Part shown: piece after piece, positions 39,602-47,714 of the stretch
Numbering within the stretch: position 1 is the stretch's first letter
Layout: the number at the start of each line of letters is the position of its first letter
Source: Candidatus Iainarchaeum andersonii SCGC AAA011-E11
GTDB taxonomy: Archaea; Iainarchaeota; Iainarchaeia; Iainarchaeales; Iainarchaeaceae
Length of the DNA: 50,761 nucleotides
NCBI GenBank assembly: GCA_000402355.1
Contig: AQRS01000040.1
Location: 1-50,761 of the forward strand
Direction: 5' to 3'
Notes under the pieces: generated by a model
What the model saw: only the letters and a program-made list of their open reading frames with translations
Told to the model about the DNA's origin: nothing
Databases searched by the model: none
Position numbers and translations under genes: made by a program

Positions 39602-39641
39602 GCCTTGGCAAGGCCCAATCATACCAATAGACTATGGTCGC
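39571..39641 (-). tRNA. tRNA-Gly (GCC)
   Basis: Acceptor GCGACCA pairs with TGGTCGC; the anticodon stem GGGCC/GGCTC holds loop TTGCCAA with anticodon GCC; T-loop TTCGATT, discriminator A. Its 3' 31 bases overlap the end of tmk on the opposite strand. A family D hairpin starts five bases from its 5' end. Confidence 0.95.
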
Positions 39642-39645
39642 AACC

Positions 39646-39673
39646 TTTTTCTTTTCTTGATAGAAAAGAAAAA
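39646..39673. repeat. Family D hairpin, 5' of tRNA-Gly(GCC)
   Basis: TTTTTCTTTTCT (39646-39657) and AGAAAAGAAAAA (39662-39673), a perfect 12-bp hairpin with loop TGAT. A purine-rich tail GACGAAAAAGAAAAG follows. Confidence 0.7.
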
Positions 39674-39739
39674 CGTTGACGAAAAAGAAAAGAACCCTAA
39701 GCCTAACAGATTTTTCCGTGGCGAAATCTTTTAAATTGC

Positions 39740-41458
39740 TCATTTCAACTGGCCGAGTATAACCGCTATTAAAGCCCCAAAAACCAGTATTCCAAGGCCT
39801 AAAACCCAAAGCAGGATATTTTGGCCGGTGAAAAGCCCCCTGCTTTGCCCCTGCAAAGCCTGCTGTTGCGGTTCGGGCTGCACCTCTTTTGCCTCGAGGG
39901 GCTGTTCCTGCGCGGGCTTTTCCGGCACGATTATTTCGAATTCCCTTTCAACGCCGGCATTCACCTTTACAGTCACTTTTCCGGGCTGAATATCCTCTAT
40001 TTTTTGCGTGAAGAGCTTTTGTGCCGACGCCTCAATGTTCACATTGCTCTTTGTTTCCTTTCCCAAGTAAATTACAGTTATTGTGGCTTCCCCTTCTGCA
40101 TTGCCGTTGTTTTTAAGCAGAACCCTGAGTTCCAAATTGCTTCCATCAATGAACGGGCTCACGTCCTTGACGCTTATGTCGGCCGCTTTCTGTTCCGCGC
40201 CTTTCTTCTTCACGAGCTTTATTGTGCCGCTAATGTTTCCGTCCGGAAGAAGCAGGTACATTCCGTATGTGTAGTAGCCGTTCTTTGCCTCCTTGTCAGG
40301 CGCCTTCACTTTCCACGAAACCTCCTTTGTTTCCCGCGCTTTGAGGAAAATTATTTTGTTTTTTTGGTCCGCGCCGAAATCCTCGTGCAGCGCAAGCTCC
40401 ACAGGAAGTATCGCGTCCTCTCCCGAAACATTGGTTAATTGTGCCTTGATTTCAAAGCTTTCAAGCGGTTCAACTTCGGAAGGCTTTTCGAGCTTCACGT
40501 CAAGCAGGCGCGTGAAGAACTCAACCGAATTTATTTTTATTTTCGGCTCCCCGAGCTGTGTCTGCACCTGAATCGCTTTCGCGCTTTTCGTGCTCAGGAT
40601 TAAGTCCGCGGCTTTGTTCGCATCGATTGTTTTTGCTATGGTGAAGTGCGCCGCGTCCAGATATCCGGCCTCGCCATAGGTGCTGTCAACCCCTATCCAG
40701 CCGGTTCCCGGCAAATACGCCTCGAGCCAGCCATGAAGCCCAAAGCGCGTGCCGTCAAAGCTTATTCCCTTCACGTATCTTGCGGGAATTCCTTTTGCGC
40801 GCAAAAATGCGGCGGTAAGGTTCGCGAACTCATCGCAGACGCCCGCGCGCGAATTGTATGTTTGTTTCGCGCTGTATGTGGCGCTGTAATAATTGTCGAA
40901 ATCATATGTGATGTTCTGGTTCACCCACTCGGTTATTCCGCGTATGGTTTCTATTTCAGAGTCGCTCGTGAATTCGAGCCGCGCCTTGCTCATTATTTCA
41001 GGGTCGCTTGATTCAATGTAATCGCTCGGCTTCTTATACTCCGGGAATTCCTTTATTGGGTTAGTGAGGTTGTAGTCTTCCCCAAGGCCGATTGCCGCGT
41101 TCCTCCTGACCCGCGCCTCCCTCACGATTTTGAATTGCGGGGCTTTCGCGTACTCATGCAAATCATTTATTTTGTACACCGCGTACTGCACGCCGTTTTT
41201 TTCTCCCCGGGCCGGGAGGATTTTGTTCCCGCCTATTTCCATGTGCTCGTTCAGTTCAAGGAGCTCCTGGCCCTGTTCCTGCTGCATTGTGATGAACATT
41301 ATTTCCATTTCGTCTCCTCTCGTTATTGTTCCGGAAAACGAGCCCGTCGCCTCGGAGGTTATGGTTACGTCCATGCTTTTCACGGTTGAGGGCCGGAATT
41401 CCTGTGCCGAGACGATTGAGGAGAAAAGCAGCAGCATAATGAAAAGCAATTTTTTCAT
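39740..41458 (-). CDS. Secreted transglutaminase-like (cysteine peptidase fold) surface protein
   Basis: A 572-residue protein with signal peptide (1-18, ending SAQ), a transglutaminase-like core and a C-terminal anchor helix (about 547-569). The catalytic triad is intact: Cys in SRAGVCDEFANLTAAFLRA, His in FGLHGWLEAYLP, Asp in WIGVDSTYGEAG. Two beta-sandwich domains follow (about 320-520), then a Q/P/E-rich linker. Archaeal proteins of this kind are thought to be peptidases or amidases acting at the cell surface; the substrate is unknown. Confidence 0.87.
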   Translation of the reverse strand: MKKLLFIMLLLFSSIVSAQEFRPSTVKSMDVTITSEATGSFSGTITRGDEMEIMFITMQQEQGQELLELNEHMEIGGNKILPARGEKNGVQYAVYKINDLHEYAKAPQFKIVREARVRRNAAIGLGEDYNLTNPIKEFPEYKKPSDYIESSDPEIMSKARLEFTSDSEIETIRGITEWVNQNITYDFDNYYSATYSAKQTYNSRAGVCDEFANLTAAFLRAKGIPARYVKGISFDGTRFGLHGWLEAYLPGTGWIGVDSTYGEAGYLDAAHFTIAKTIDANKAADLILSTKSAKAIQVQTQLGEPKIKINSVEFFTRLLDVKLEKPSEVEPLESFEIKAQLTNVSGEDAILPVELALHEDFGADQKNKIIFLKARETKEVSWKVKAPDKEAKNGYYTYGMYLLLPDGNISGTIKLVKKKGAEQKAADISVKDVSPFIDGSNLELRVLLKNNGNAEGEATITVIYLGKETKSNVNIEASAQKLFTQKIEDIQPGKVTVKVNAGVEREFEIIVPEKPAQEQPLEAKEVQPEPQQQALQGQSRGLFTGQNILLWVLGLGILVFGALIAVILGQLK

Positions 41459-41506
41459 GCAAAGAAGTAGTGTTTCTTTATTTTAATTGCTTCTGGTTGT
41501 CTCTTA

Positions 41507-41637
41507 CACTTTTCTTTTGGTACAGCTTTTTTTTGCACTCTTTCTTTTTAGTATAGGTTCCTTGTGGAATCGAAGATTCCACGAGGCCTCGCAGAACTTT
41601 AGTTCTGCAAGGTTTCTTTCTCCGCAGGAGAAAGAAA
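41507..41637 (-). repeat. Family D tail units and three successive hairpins, 3' of tRNA-Val
   Basis: On the minus strand, tail units with GCTGTACCAAAAGAAA (41510-41526) follow three hairpins: TTTCTTTCTCC/GGAGAAAGAAA (41613-41637), GCAGAACT/AGTTCTGC (41591-41608) and GTGGAATC/GATTCCAC (about 41564-41582). The first lies seven bases beyond the tRNA 3' end. Confidence 0.65.
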
Positions 41638-41643
41638 AAAGTA

Positions 41644-41716
41644 TGGGCCCGGCAGGAATCGAACCTGCGATTTCTTCGATGTAAACGAAGCGTCCTAACC
41701 GCTAGACCACGAGCCC
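41644..41716 (-). tRNA. tRNA-Val (TAC)
   Basis: Acceptor GGGCTCG pairs with CGGGCCC (with a G-C/T wobble), anticodon stem CTTCG/CGAAG, loop TTTACAT with anticodon TAC, T-loop TTCGATT, discriminator A. Hairpin repeats flank it on both sides. Confidence 0.94.
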
Positions 41717-41720
41717 AACC

Positions 41721-41748
41721 TTTTTTCTTTTCTTGCGAAAAGAAAAAA
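41721..41748. repeat. Family D hairpin, 5' of tRNA-Val
   Basis: TTTTTTCTTTTC (41721-41732) and GAAAAGAAAAAA (41737-41748), perfect 12 bp, loop TTGC. Two further hairpins follow within 60 bases: GCAAAAGC/GCTTTTGC and GCAAGC/GCTTGC. Confidence 0.7.
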
Positions 41749-41917
41749 CGTCCTTGCAAAAGCCCCTTGCTTTTGCGAGGCATCGCAAGCCCTGCTTGCA
41801 ATGTGACGAAAAAAGAAAAGGCAAGTCCTGTTGCTGGAACAGCGTAGAATGAAGTGCCCTGATAGGGTTAAAAAAGTTGGCTAAAAAGGTAAAAAAGGCT
41901 TCTGAAGCAGAAGCCGT

Positions 41918-42208
41918 TTACTTTGTTTCTATTATTATTCCGCCTACCATTCCCGCGAATACATTGTACAGGAATGCGCCTAGTGCGCCGCTTATGAATC
42001 CTAATACTCCGTAAATTATCGGAAGTATTATTATTGACAGTACTCCGCCAAAGATGCCTCCCGTAATTCCTGCCCCGTTTCCGCCTGCTATTGCTCCGAA
42101 CACAAGCGATAATACCGTTAAGAGTGCCCCGAATATCAAGCCGATTACTGCGTATGTCACTCCCGTGATTTTTGCCATGGACATGACGCCTATTTTCCTG
42201 ATTTCCAA
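41918..42208 (-). CDS. Small glycine-rich membrane protein
   Basis: A 96-residue protein with two long hydrophobic, glycine/isoleucine-rich segments (about 15-45 and 48-92), probably two to four helices. The start is TTG at 42208: a GAGGTGAT Shine-Dalgarno site lies six bases upstream, stronger than anything near the internal ATGs at 42184 and 42178. No specific function; similar small membrane proteins are common in archaea. Confidence 0.65.
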   Translation of the reverse strand: MEIRKIGVMSMAKITGVTYAVIGLIFGALLTVLSLVFGAIAGGNGAGITGGIFGGVLSIIILPIIYGVLGFISGALGAFLYNVFAGMVGGIIIETK

Positions 42209-42317
42209 AAGAAATCACCTCGCACACACATTGCGTTGCTCCGTATAAATTACTTTCATTTTTTGGCGCTTTACGGAAGCTTTATATATGATTTAATTGT
42301 ATTAATTGTTGATTTCC

Positions 42318-42758
42318 ATGCGCAGAATAATGTATTTCAGGGTTGCTGGGCGCGACGTGCACCTGCCAAAGCTCATAGGCGCGTTCATCCTTTTTGCTTC
42401 ATTGCTCATGTTTGTGCAGTCTTCCGCGCAAATGTTCGATTCATGGGATAACCTCAAGCATTATGATTCATGCATACTGAAAATCAATTCGAACGCTTCG
42501 CTTGATGGCCAGCGCGCCGAATTCAATTCGTGCTCCGACACGCTGTACAAGGCAACCGGCATTGTTGTGCGTGAGGATGTGCCAAAGCTTACTGCGCGCC
42601 AGTTCTGGAGCGGCTTATTGGGTTCCATAGCTAGCCTCTTGTTCTGGCTCGCGATACTGTTTGTGGGCTACGTGCTTTACAGGAGCGGCGACCTCGTCAT
42701 TCCGATCGAGGAAAGAATAGTCACCGAACCTGAGCACCAAAGAAAAAGAAGGAAATAA
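42318..42758 (+). CDS. Hypothetical two-helix membrane protein
   Basis: A 146-residue protein with hydrophobic helices at about residues 19-37 and 100-120 and a polar, probably external, loop between them containing two cysteines (in DSCILK and NSCSDTL) that could form a disulfide. The C-terminus is basic. The ATG at 42318 is preferred over TTG at 42306; TATA-like CTTTATATATG lies near 42280. Family not recognised. Confidence 0.65.
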   Translation: MRRIMYFRVAGRDVHLPKLIGAFILFASLLMFVQSSAQMFDSWDNLKHYDSCILKINSNASLDGQRAEFNSCSDTLYKATGIVVREDVPKLTARQFWSGLLGSIASLLFWLAILFVGYVLYRSGDLVIPIEERIVTEPEHQRKRRK

Positions 42759-42764
42759 GGACAG

Positions 42765-44141
42765 TTACAATGTAACTGCCTTGACTTTTCCGTTTTCCTC
42801 TATTTTTCCCTTTCTTACTCCTACAACGTATTTTGCGCCGGCTTTTTCGGCCGCGTCGAAGAGCCTTTTGGTTATTACTCCGTCAAATACTATTGAGTGC
42901 GCGTTCTTTATTTTCGCCATTTCCTCGACAAGGTTTTTTACCTCGACTTCCTTGACTTGTTTGTTCTTGTCATCAAGAATTCTTGCCTTCATTGTTCCCT
43001 TGAGCTCATCAAGTATGGGCCTGTAAACCGACTCTTCGTTCTGTGAGAGCGTGGGCCTTGCGGGGAATTCCTGTATAGGTTCCCTGGGCGCAATTGTTTC
43101 GCGCGGCACGAATTCCCTTCTTTCGCGCCTGTCAGGCCTCATGCCGTCGTCGCGGTTGCCCCACCTGCTTGTTGGCCGCGAACCCCTGTCTCCGTGATCG
43201 CGCATCCCTCCCCCGAAGCTTCTTTGGCCGAAGCTCCTTTCCCTGAAGCCGCGTTCGCGGAACGGCCTTTCCTGGAAGGCCCTTTCGCGGAATTCCCCTC
43301 CTCCGGGAAATTTCCTTTCCGAGAGCTCTTCCTCCGCGGGAACCCTTTTCTTGAGGCTCTGGAGAATCTCTTTTCTCGTGAGCTCCTCAACCTCTTTTCC
43401 ATCGGGCGCTTTTGCAATGTATGCTATGCGCGCGAGCTGTGCGAGTTTCCTCGCGTTCAGGATTCCTCCTCGGTCGCCGTCAACGAATGCTGTTATGCTT
43501 TTCTTTTTTCCGAGTTCGCTTATTGTGCTTGAGATGTTGGAGCCGTTCATTCCTATTACGTTCTTTATCTGGTTCCTCAGCATGTTCAAGACATCTGCGC
43601 GGCCTTCAACAACAATTATTTCTTCGCTGATTTCTATGTCGGGGCCGGCGGGCAGTTTGTCGGGGCCGTACTCGGTTATTTCGGCTGCGCGGACGTTTTC
43701 GCGTATCTCGTCCCTCAGGGTTTGTGTTTCTGGGCTTGATTTGTCCATCATTTTTTTGAGCAGTTCTTTTGCGCGGTCCTTTATTTCCTGCCTTTTCGAG
43801 GTTCTTGTATCATCAATGTCATCTATTTCGAACTTTGCCTGGCAGGGCCCAACCTTGTCCACGCTTTCAATGCTTGCCGCGAGCAGGCTTGTTTCCGCCA
43901 TGTCCATTGAACTCGGCACCAAAACCTCGCCTTTTGTTCTTCCCATTGCGGTTGTGTGGTTTATTTCTATGCGCCCGATTTTTCCGTTCTTTTGGAGCTC
44001 CTTCAAATCCATTTCGTCTCCCAAGAGGCCTTCGCTTTGCCCGAAAATCGCGCCAATAATATCCGGCTTGTCAACTATGCCGTCTATTTCGAATTTCATT
44101 TTTATCATGTATTTGACCGTGTTTATGTAGGTCTTCGCCAT
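42765..44141 (-). CDS. dnaG: Archaeal DnaG-like primase
   Basis: A 458-residue TOPRIM protein, in archaea linked to both primase activity and the exosome. The TOPRIM core is visible: VVEGRADVLNML (about 174-185) with its catalytic glutamate, and AFVDGDRGG with the acidic pair. The N-terminal KYMIKMKFEIDGIVDKPDIIGAIFGQSEGLLG is diagnostic for the archaeal family. A 90-residue F/R/E/G-rich region with RERxF repeats (about 270-350) separates it from the conserved C-terminal domain. Confidence 0.95.
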   Translation of the reverse strand: MAKTYINTVKYMIKMKFEIDGIVDKPDIIGAIFGQSEGLLGDEMDLKELQKNGKIGRIEINHTTAMGRTKGEVLVPSSMDMAETSLLAASIESVDKVGPCQAKFEIDDIDDTRTSKRQEIKDRAKELLKKMMDKSSPETQTLRDEIRENVRAAEITEYGPDKLPAGPDIEISEEIIVVEGRADVLNMLRNQIKNVIGMNGSNISSTISELGKKKSITAFVDGDRGGILNARKLAQLARIAYIAKAPDGKEVEELTRKEILQSLKKRVPAEEELSERKFPGGGEFRERAFQERPFRERGFRERSFGQRSFGGGMRDHGDRGSRPTSRWGNRDDGMRPDRRERREFVPRETIAPREPIQEFPARPTLSQNEESVYRPILDELKGTMKARILDDKNKQVKEVEVKNLVEEMAKIKNAHSIVFDGVITKRLFDAAEKAGAKYVVGVRKGKIEENGKVKAVTL

Positions 44142-44191
44142 TTTCCAATCAACCCCTTTTCCATGGCTATTTTGTTTTTTTTTCGCGAGAA

Positions 44192-44506
44192 TTAGTTCTT
44201 CGGAAGCTTTTCTCTTTTGAGGAATTTGAGAACAAGGCTTTTTTCTGCTCCTTTGAGGGGCAGTTTTTTCCTGCGGCTTTTTTCGCCGCTTTTAATTTCA
44301 ACTCCGCATCCAAGCCTTTTTTCGAGCTCTTTCACGAGCCCTTTGTTGGCCTGGCCTTTGAGTGCCTTTTCCTTAACCTTGATTCTCAATGCGTTCGTCC
44401 AGGGGTTAAAACCCAGGATTGCGAACTGTTTTGAATTCGGAATCACTTCCAATTCAATTTCAACATCATTGTTTTCTGCAACTGATTTAAGGTTCGTCAA
44501 AACCAA
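44192..44506 (-). CDS. DUF167/YggU family protein
   Basis: A 104-residue protein with the family core GFNPWTNALRIKVKEKALKGQANKGLVKELEKRL and the late KSGEKSRRKKL motif. Function unknown; small, widespread and alpha/beta. No ATG is available before the conserved region; TTG at 44506 follows a GAGGT site by a few bases. Confidence 0.83.
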   Translation of the reverse strand: MVLTNLKSVAENNDVEIELEVIPNSKQFAILGFNPWTNALRIKVKEKALKGQANKGLVKELEKRLGCGVEIKSGEKSRRKKLPLKGAEKSLVLKFLKREKLPKN

Positions 44507-44648
44507 TTAAACCTCAAATTCCCCAAAAGGACTCGGGCTTCCAAAGCCGCCAATCCTCTTTTAGCAAAACAATAAACTATATACATAAAGCTCGGTTATG
44601 GGTATATTAATGTTAGGGTTCCGTTTGCCCCTTGGTGCTTTGGCACGG

Positions 44649-44658
44649 ATTATATATT
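44649..44658 (+). promoter_or_regulatory. TATA box of hjc
   Basis: ATTATATATT ends 27 bases before the hjc ATG at 44686, typical of a leaderless archaeal promoter. Confidence 0.5.
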
Positions 44659-44685
44659 CCCCTGGCCTTTTTATTGTACATATAC

Positions 44686-45090
44686 ATGGCTCACTACAAC
44701 AAGGGCGCTTCGGCGGAGCGCGAGCTCATAAAGCTTCTCTGGAATCTTGGTTTCGTGGCTGCGCGGGTCGCGGGTTCCGGGAAGAACGCTTTGCCCATGC
44801 CTGATTTAATAGCCTTGGGGAAAGGAAAGAGCTTCATTTTTGAGTGCAAGGCGTGGCGCGGGAACTATTTGAACATTTCCGCGGAGCAGATGGCCGAGCT
44901 CCAAAAATGGGGCGAGGTTTCCGGCGCACAGGCTTTTATCGGCTGGAAGTACCCGAACAAGGGCTGGTTTTTCGTGAAGCCGGAGCACTTCAGGAAGAGC
45001 AAGCATTACAACATTTCCATTGCGACAACAATGAAGGTCGGCATTCCATTGGAAGTTGTCGTGGGCGAGCAGCGGCAATTAAAGGTTTAA
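44686..45090 (+). CDS. hjc: Holliday junction resolvase Hjc
   Basis: A 134-residue structure-specific nuclease that resolves four-way junctions. Active-site residues of the nuclease fold are present: E11 (SAERELIKLLWNLGF), D40 (PMPDLIA), E53 and K55 (FECKAW), with the conserved RVAGSG before them. The ATG at 44686 is chosen by family start and TATA spacing; longer frames upstream are not supported. It acts with RadA in recombination. Confidence 0.95.
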   Translation: MAHYNKGASAERELIKLLWNLGFVAARVAGSGKNALPMPDLIALGKGKSFIFECKAWRGNYLNISAEQMAELQKWGEVSGAQAFIGWKYPNKGWFFVKPEHFRKSKHYNISIATTMKVGIPLEVVVGEQRQLKV

Positions 45091-45115
45091 AAAGCCGTCA
45101 TTGCTTATTTCTTTT

Positions 45116-45241
45116 ATGATTGAGCTTGCCTTGGTTTTGCAGGAGCTTGAGAAGCTTTATGCGAAGGAGAAGAGCCTGCGCAAAAAGAATTTCCTCGAGG
45201 GCGCGATAACGAACATTAAAGAGTATGAGAAACTCCTCTGA
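45116..45241 (+). CDS. 41-residue coiled-coil small protein
   Basis: Reads MIELALVLQELEKLYAKEKS followed by RKKN, a short FLEGAITNI segment and KEYEKLL to a TGA stop. The whole protein is predicted helical with a leucine heptad. A TATA-like GTTTAAAAAG lies about 30 bases upstream, so a leaderless transcript is plausible. Too short to assign a family; kept because of its clean frame, promoter and neighbour-like codon use. Confidence 0.45.
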   Translation: MIELALVLQELEKLYAKEKSLRKKNFLEGAITNIKEYEKLL

Positions 45242-45263
45242 TTTTTAAGAAATTTTCCCGCGC

Positions 45264-45734
45264 TTAAATCACGGTTGCCACGAAAAGCATTGTAACCGAA
45301 ATCAGGCCCATTATTGTCATTAAAATCAAATTATCTATTGTAAGCGCTTTGTCGAAGTTAGCGTAGAAGAAGTACAGCACTCCTATTCCGAACGCCAATC
45401 CAAGTATCCACATTGCGTTGCTGATGAGCCCGTTTCTTCCGCCGACTCCTTTCATGTGTGCCTCGTCCATGTCCACCTGCACCTGCCTTACTGCCTCGCC
45501 GAGCTCGTTCAGCTTCACCTTCACCCGTTCGTTGAGGTCGTTCACTTTCGCTATGTTGTCGCCGATCTGTTCCTGAAAGGTTTTGCTTTGCCCCGTAATA
45601 TCTCGCTCGTATTGCTTCAAATCGCTTATCACTGCCTTTGTGAGTTCTGTTCTGGATTCATGTGCGCTTGTTACGGCTTCCTCCTCGATGAATTTTTTGA
45701 GCGTGGGTTTTTGCGTTTCCAATTCGGCCTGCAC
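45264..45734 (-). CDS. Coiled-coil/two-helix membrane protein, 3' part of a frameshifted gene
   Basis: A long helical region (to about residue 100) with coiled-coil heptads, then two C-terminal transmembrane helices (about 107-126 and 135-155). Its frame begins inside the preceding 81-codon frame: shifting back one base at the seven-A run (complement of 45737-45743) joins EIKK to IVQAELETQ without a gap. Either a real frameshift mutation, a programmed -1 slip at A-AAA-AAA, or a sequencing error. Alone it could start at GTG 45734. Function unknown. Confidence 0.65.
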   Translation of the reverse strand: MQAELETQKPTLKKFIEEEAVTSAHESRTELTKAVISDLKQYERDITGQSKTFQEQIGDNIAKVNDLNERVKVKLNELGEAVRQVQVDMDEAHMKGVGGRNGLISNAMWILGLAFGIGVLYFFYANFDKALTIDNLILMTIMGLISVTMLFVATVI

Positions 45735-45916
45735 GATTTTTTTATTTCGCCGCGCAGCAATGCAAAAGTGTCCGCCTGTCCGAGAAGCAAAAGCCTTTTT
45801 GCCTTGTCCTGCGGAATCCCGAGGTCTTTCAGGGTTTGCACTATTTTTTCTTCGCTTTCGCCTTCGCGGACCATTTTCTCTATTATCTCTATTATGCTTG
45901 TGTCCGTTTTCGCCAT
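45671..45916 (-). CDS. 5' part of the frameshifted coiled-coil membrane protein gene
   Basis: Eighty-one residues. The first 61 (MAKTDTSIIEIIEKMVREGE onward) form a UBA-like three-helix domain with the LKDLGIPQDKAKRLLLLG repeat; the last 20 (CRPNWKRKNPRSKNSSRRKP) look like out-of-frame sequence after the A7 run. The ATG at 45916 is clear. Together with the downstream frame it would make a protein of about 217 residues. Confidence 0.65.
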   Translation of the reverse strand: MAKTDTSIIEIIEKMVREGESEEKIVQTLKDLGIPQDKAKRLLLLGQADTFALLRGEIKKSCRPNWKRKNPRSKNSSRRKP

Positions 45917-45918
45917 TT

Positions 45919-46581
45919 TTACTGCACCGTTATTGCCTGCTGGAACTGGTCCACATTATTTTCCGTGTTTAGGTTAAAATAGATTGTGGTGCCGCCTTTT
46001 TGTATCGGTATGAGCGAGTAGTCTATCTGCTTGCATTCAACAGCCTTGAGCGTTATCGTGTCTGTTTTGTTCGGCTCGGAAAAGAATCCTTTTTCGTGGT
46101 TCTCCGCTATTTTCACCTGCTTTTCAGTTGCGGTGTTGTTGCATGCTTCCACGCTGAACGCAAAGCTCTTGCCGAAGAGTATGTCGCTTGGAAAGCTCAT
46201 TGTCAGGGTTATTTCCTGCTTTGCCCTTAGTACAACGAGCTTTTCGATTGTCGAGTGGAAAGGGCTCTGCACAATTATTGTTGCCTGGTTCGCGCTTATG
46301 GCGCCGGTGTAAATGCGTTCCTCCCCTTTGGGCGCAAGTGAAGCAAACATGTTCAGGTCTTTCGGTTCGCCTTCTTCCTCGCGGTATTTCACGGTTATGT
46401 CGTTGATTTGCCTGCCGGTGGTGTTTTGCACGTAAATTTCTTTTTGGCCGTTTTCCTCGTTGAATTTTTCCTCGATTGAGAGGCCGGTGTTGAACAAAAA
46501 AAGGTATATGAGCGTTATTCCGAATACCGCGTAAACCGCCAGGAAGAAGAATTTCGCTTTTTTTGCTTTTTCCGGCATCAT
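45919..46581 (-). CDS. Membrane-anchored extracytoplasmic protein, unknown function
   Basis: A 220-residue protein with an N-terminal anchor (about 10-30, FFFLAVYAVFGITLIYLFLF) and an all-beta outer domain (DITVKYREEEG, ATIIVQSPFHS, TIYFNLNTENN) of the Ig-like kind. The ATG at 46581 follows a GAGGGATG site; a longer frame opens at 46623. It lies two bases from the frameshifted coiled-coil gene and may function with it at the membrane. Confidence 0.65.
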   Translation of the reverse strand: MMPEKAKKAKFFFLAVYAVFGITLIYLFLFNTGLSIEEKFNEENGQKEIYVQNTTGRQINDITVKYREEEGEPKDLNMFASLAPKGEERIYTGAISANQATIIVQSPFHSTIEKLVVLRAKQEITLTMSFPSDILFGKSFAFSVEACNNTATEKQVKIAENHEKGFFSEPNKTDTITLKAVECKQIDYSLIPIQKGGTTIYFNLNTENNVDQFQQAITVQ

Positions 46582-46642
46582 TGTTTTGCATCCCTCGTTT
46601 TCGTTTTTGCGTCCCCGTTCCATGAATTGTTTTTTGTTTCTT

Positions 46643-47395
46643 TTAAGTGTTTTGTTTTCTCCTCAGAACCCCGCGCTGGAAATCCGTTATGAGTATCATT
46701 GCTGCCGCGTTCGTGTCAGGGGCGCCGTGCTTGCGGAGCTTTTTGCGTGCGAACGCGATTTTTTCGAGCAGCTCTTCCCCGTCTTTTGCGGTTACCCCGT
46801 AGGTGTCGAGTATTTCCTCTTTTTTTGTTTCAAGCAGCACATCCGCGACATCTATGCCTGTTTCCTCGAGGTTCTTGAGCTGCTGCGCGTTTTTTGCGCA
46901 GAGCAGCGCAATGAGCGTTTCATCGTGCTCGTTGAACGGTATTACTCCCGGAGAGTCAATGAGCATTGTTTGTTTGTTGATTCTCACAAATTGTACGCCT
47001 CTTGTGAATCCGGCCGTGGGCGAGGTTCTCGCGCTTTTCCTTCCTGCGAGTGCGTTGATGATGCTGCTTTTTCCCGTGTTGGGATAACCGACAACCGCTA
47101 TCTTGGTTTCGCCGGAGCCGCTGAGTTTTCCAAGGGCTTCCTTGAGCCTCATTATGCCTTTCCTGTTTTTTGCGGAAACAAAAATGCTTCCCGGGAGCAT
47201 GCTTTTTTCCTTTTTCATTGTGTTGAGGCTTGTGAGGTCTGATTTGTTTATTACACGCAGCAATTTCTTGCCCTTTTCCTCCACGAGCCTTTCAAGGTGG
47301 ATGTTGATGCTTTTTTGGGGGAAGCGCGCATCAAGGACCTCAATTATAATGTCCGCTTCCTTGACAAGGTTTTTCACGATTTCAGAGTAGTTCAT
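46643..47395 (-). CDS. Circularly permuted GTPase (YlqF/MMR1-like)
   Basis: A 250-residue GTPase with motifs in permuted order: G4 NKSD (about 50-53), G5-like FVSAKN, then G1 GYPNTGKSS (about 103-111), G2 threonine in TSPTAGFTRG, and G3 DSPG. This order marks the YlqF/YawG group, which assists large-ribosomal-subunit assembly in bacteria and eukaryotes. In archaea it is inferred to do the same. Confidence 0.93.
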   Translation of the reverse strand: MNYSEIVKNLVKEADIIIEVLDARFPQKSINIHLERLVEEKGKKLLRVINKSDLTSLNTMKKEKSMLPGSIFVSAKNRKGIMRLKEALGKLSGSGETKIAVVGYPNTGKSSIINALAGRKSARTSPTAGFTRGVQFVRINKQTMLIDSPGVIPFNEHDETLIALLCAKNAQQLKNLEETGIDVADVLLETKKEEILDTYGVTAKDGEELLEKIAFARKKLRKHGAPDTNAAAMILITDFQRGVLRRKQNT

Positions 47396-47479
47396 CCACA
47401 GGTCACTTTACGGCAAGATATTTTGCCCAGTACTGGACAGGGTCGAATGCATTGTGTTCGCTCCGCTCGCATATTGGGT

Positions 47480-47710
47480 TCATTTAATTGCCCCCTTGAT
47501 TATGTGTGCCGCAGCATTGAATAAGTATGTGCCGCCGAGGATTATTATTGCGAACACAGCAACTACTCCTACCGGGTTTGCTTCGGAAAACAACCCGTTT
47601 TTGAGGAATGAGTTCTGCATCACGCCGTACAGCGCGAGGAGAATCATGCTTCCGAGCAGTGCCAGGAGCGCTATTGAAACCAAACTTATCTTTTTTGCCT
47701 GTTCAAGCAT
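47480..47710 (-). CDS. Small two-helix membrane protein
   Basis: A 76-residue protein with transmembrane segments at about residues 8-31 and 45-66. It is four bases downstream of pth2 and may share its transcript. Family not recognised. Confidence 0.6.
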   Translation of the reverse strand: MLEQAKKISLVSIALLALLGSMILLALYGVMQNSFLKNGLFSEANPVGVVAVFAIIILGGTYLFNAAAHIIKGAIK

Positions 47711-47714
47711 ATGT

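Noticed and set aside
44598..44804. A 68-codon frame overlapping the hjc promoter and start
   Set aside because: It crosses the TATA box and is out of frame with the strongly conserved hjc.
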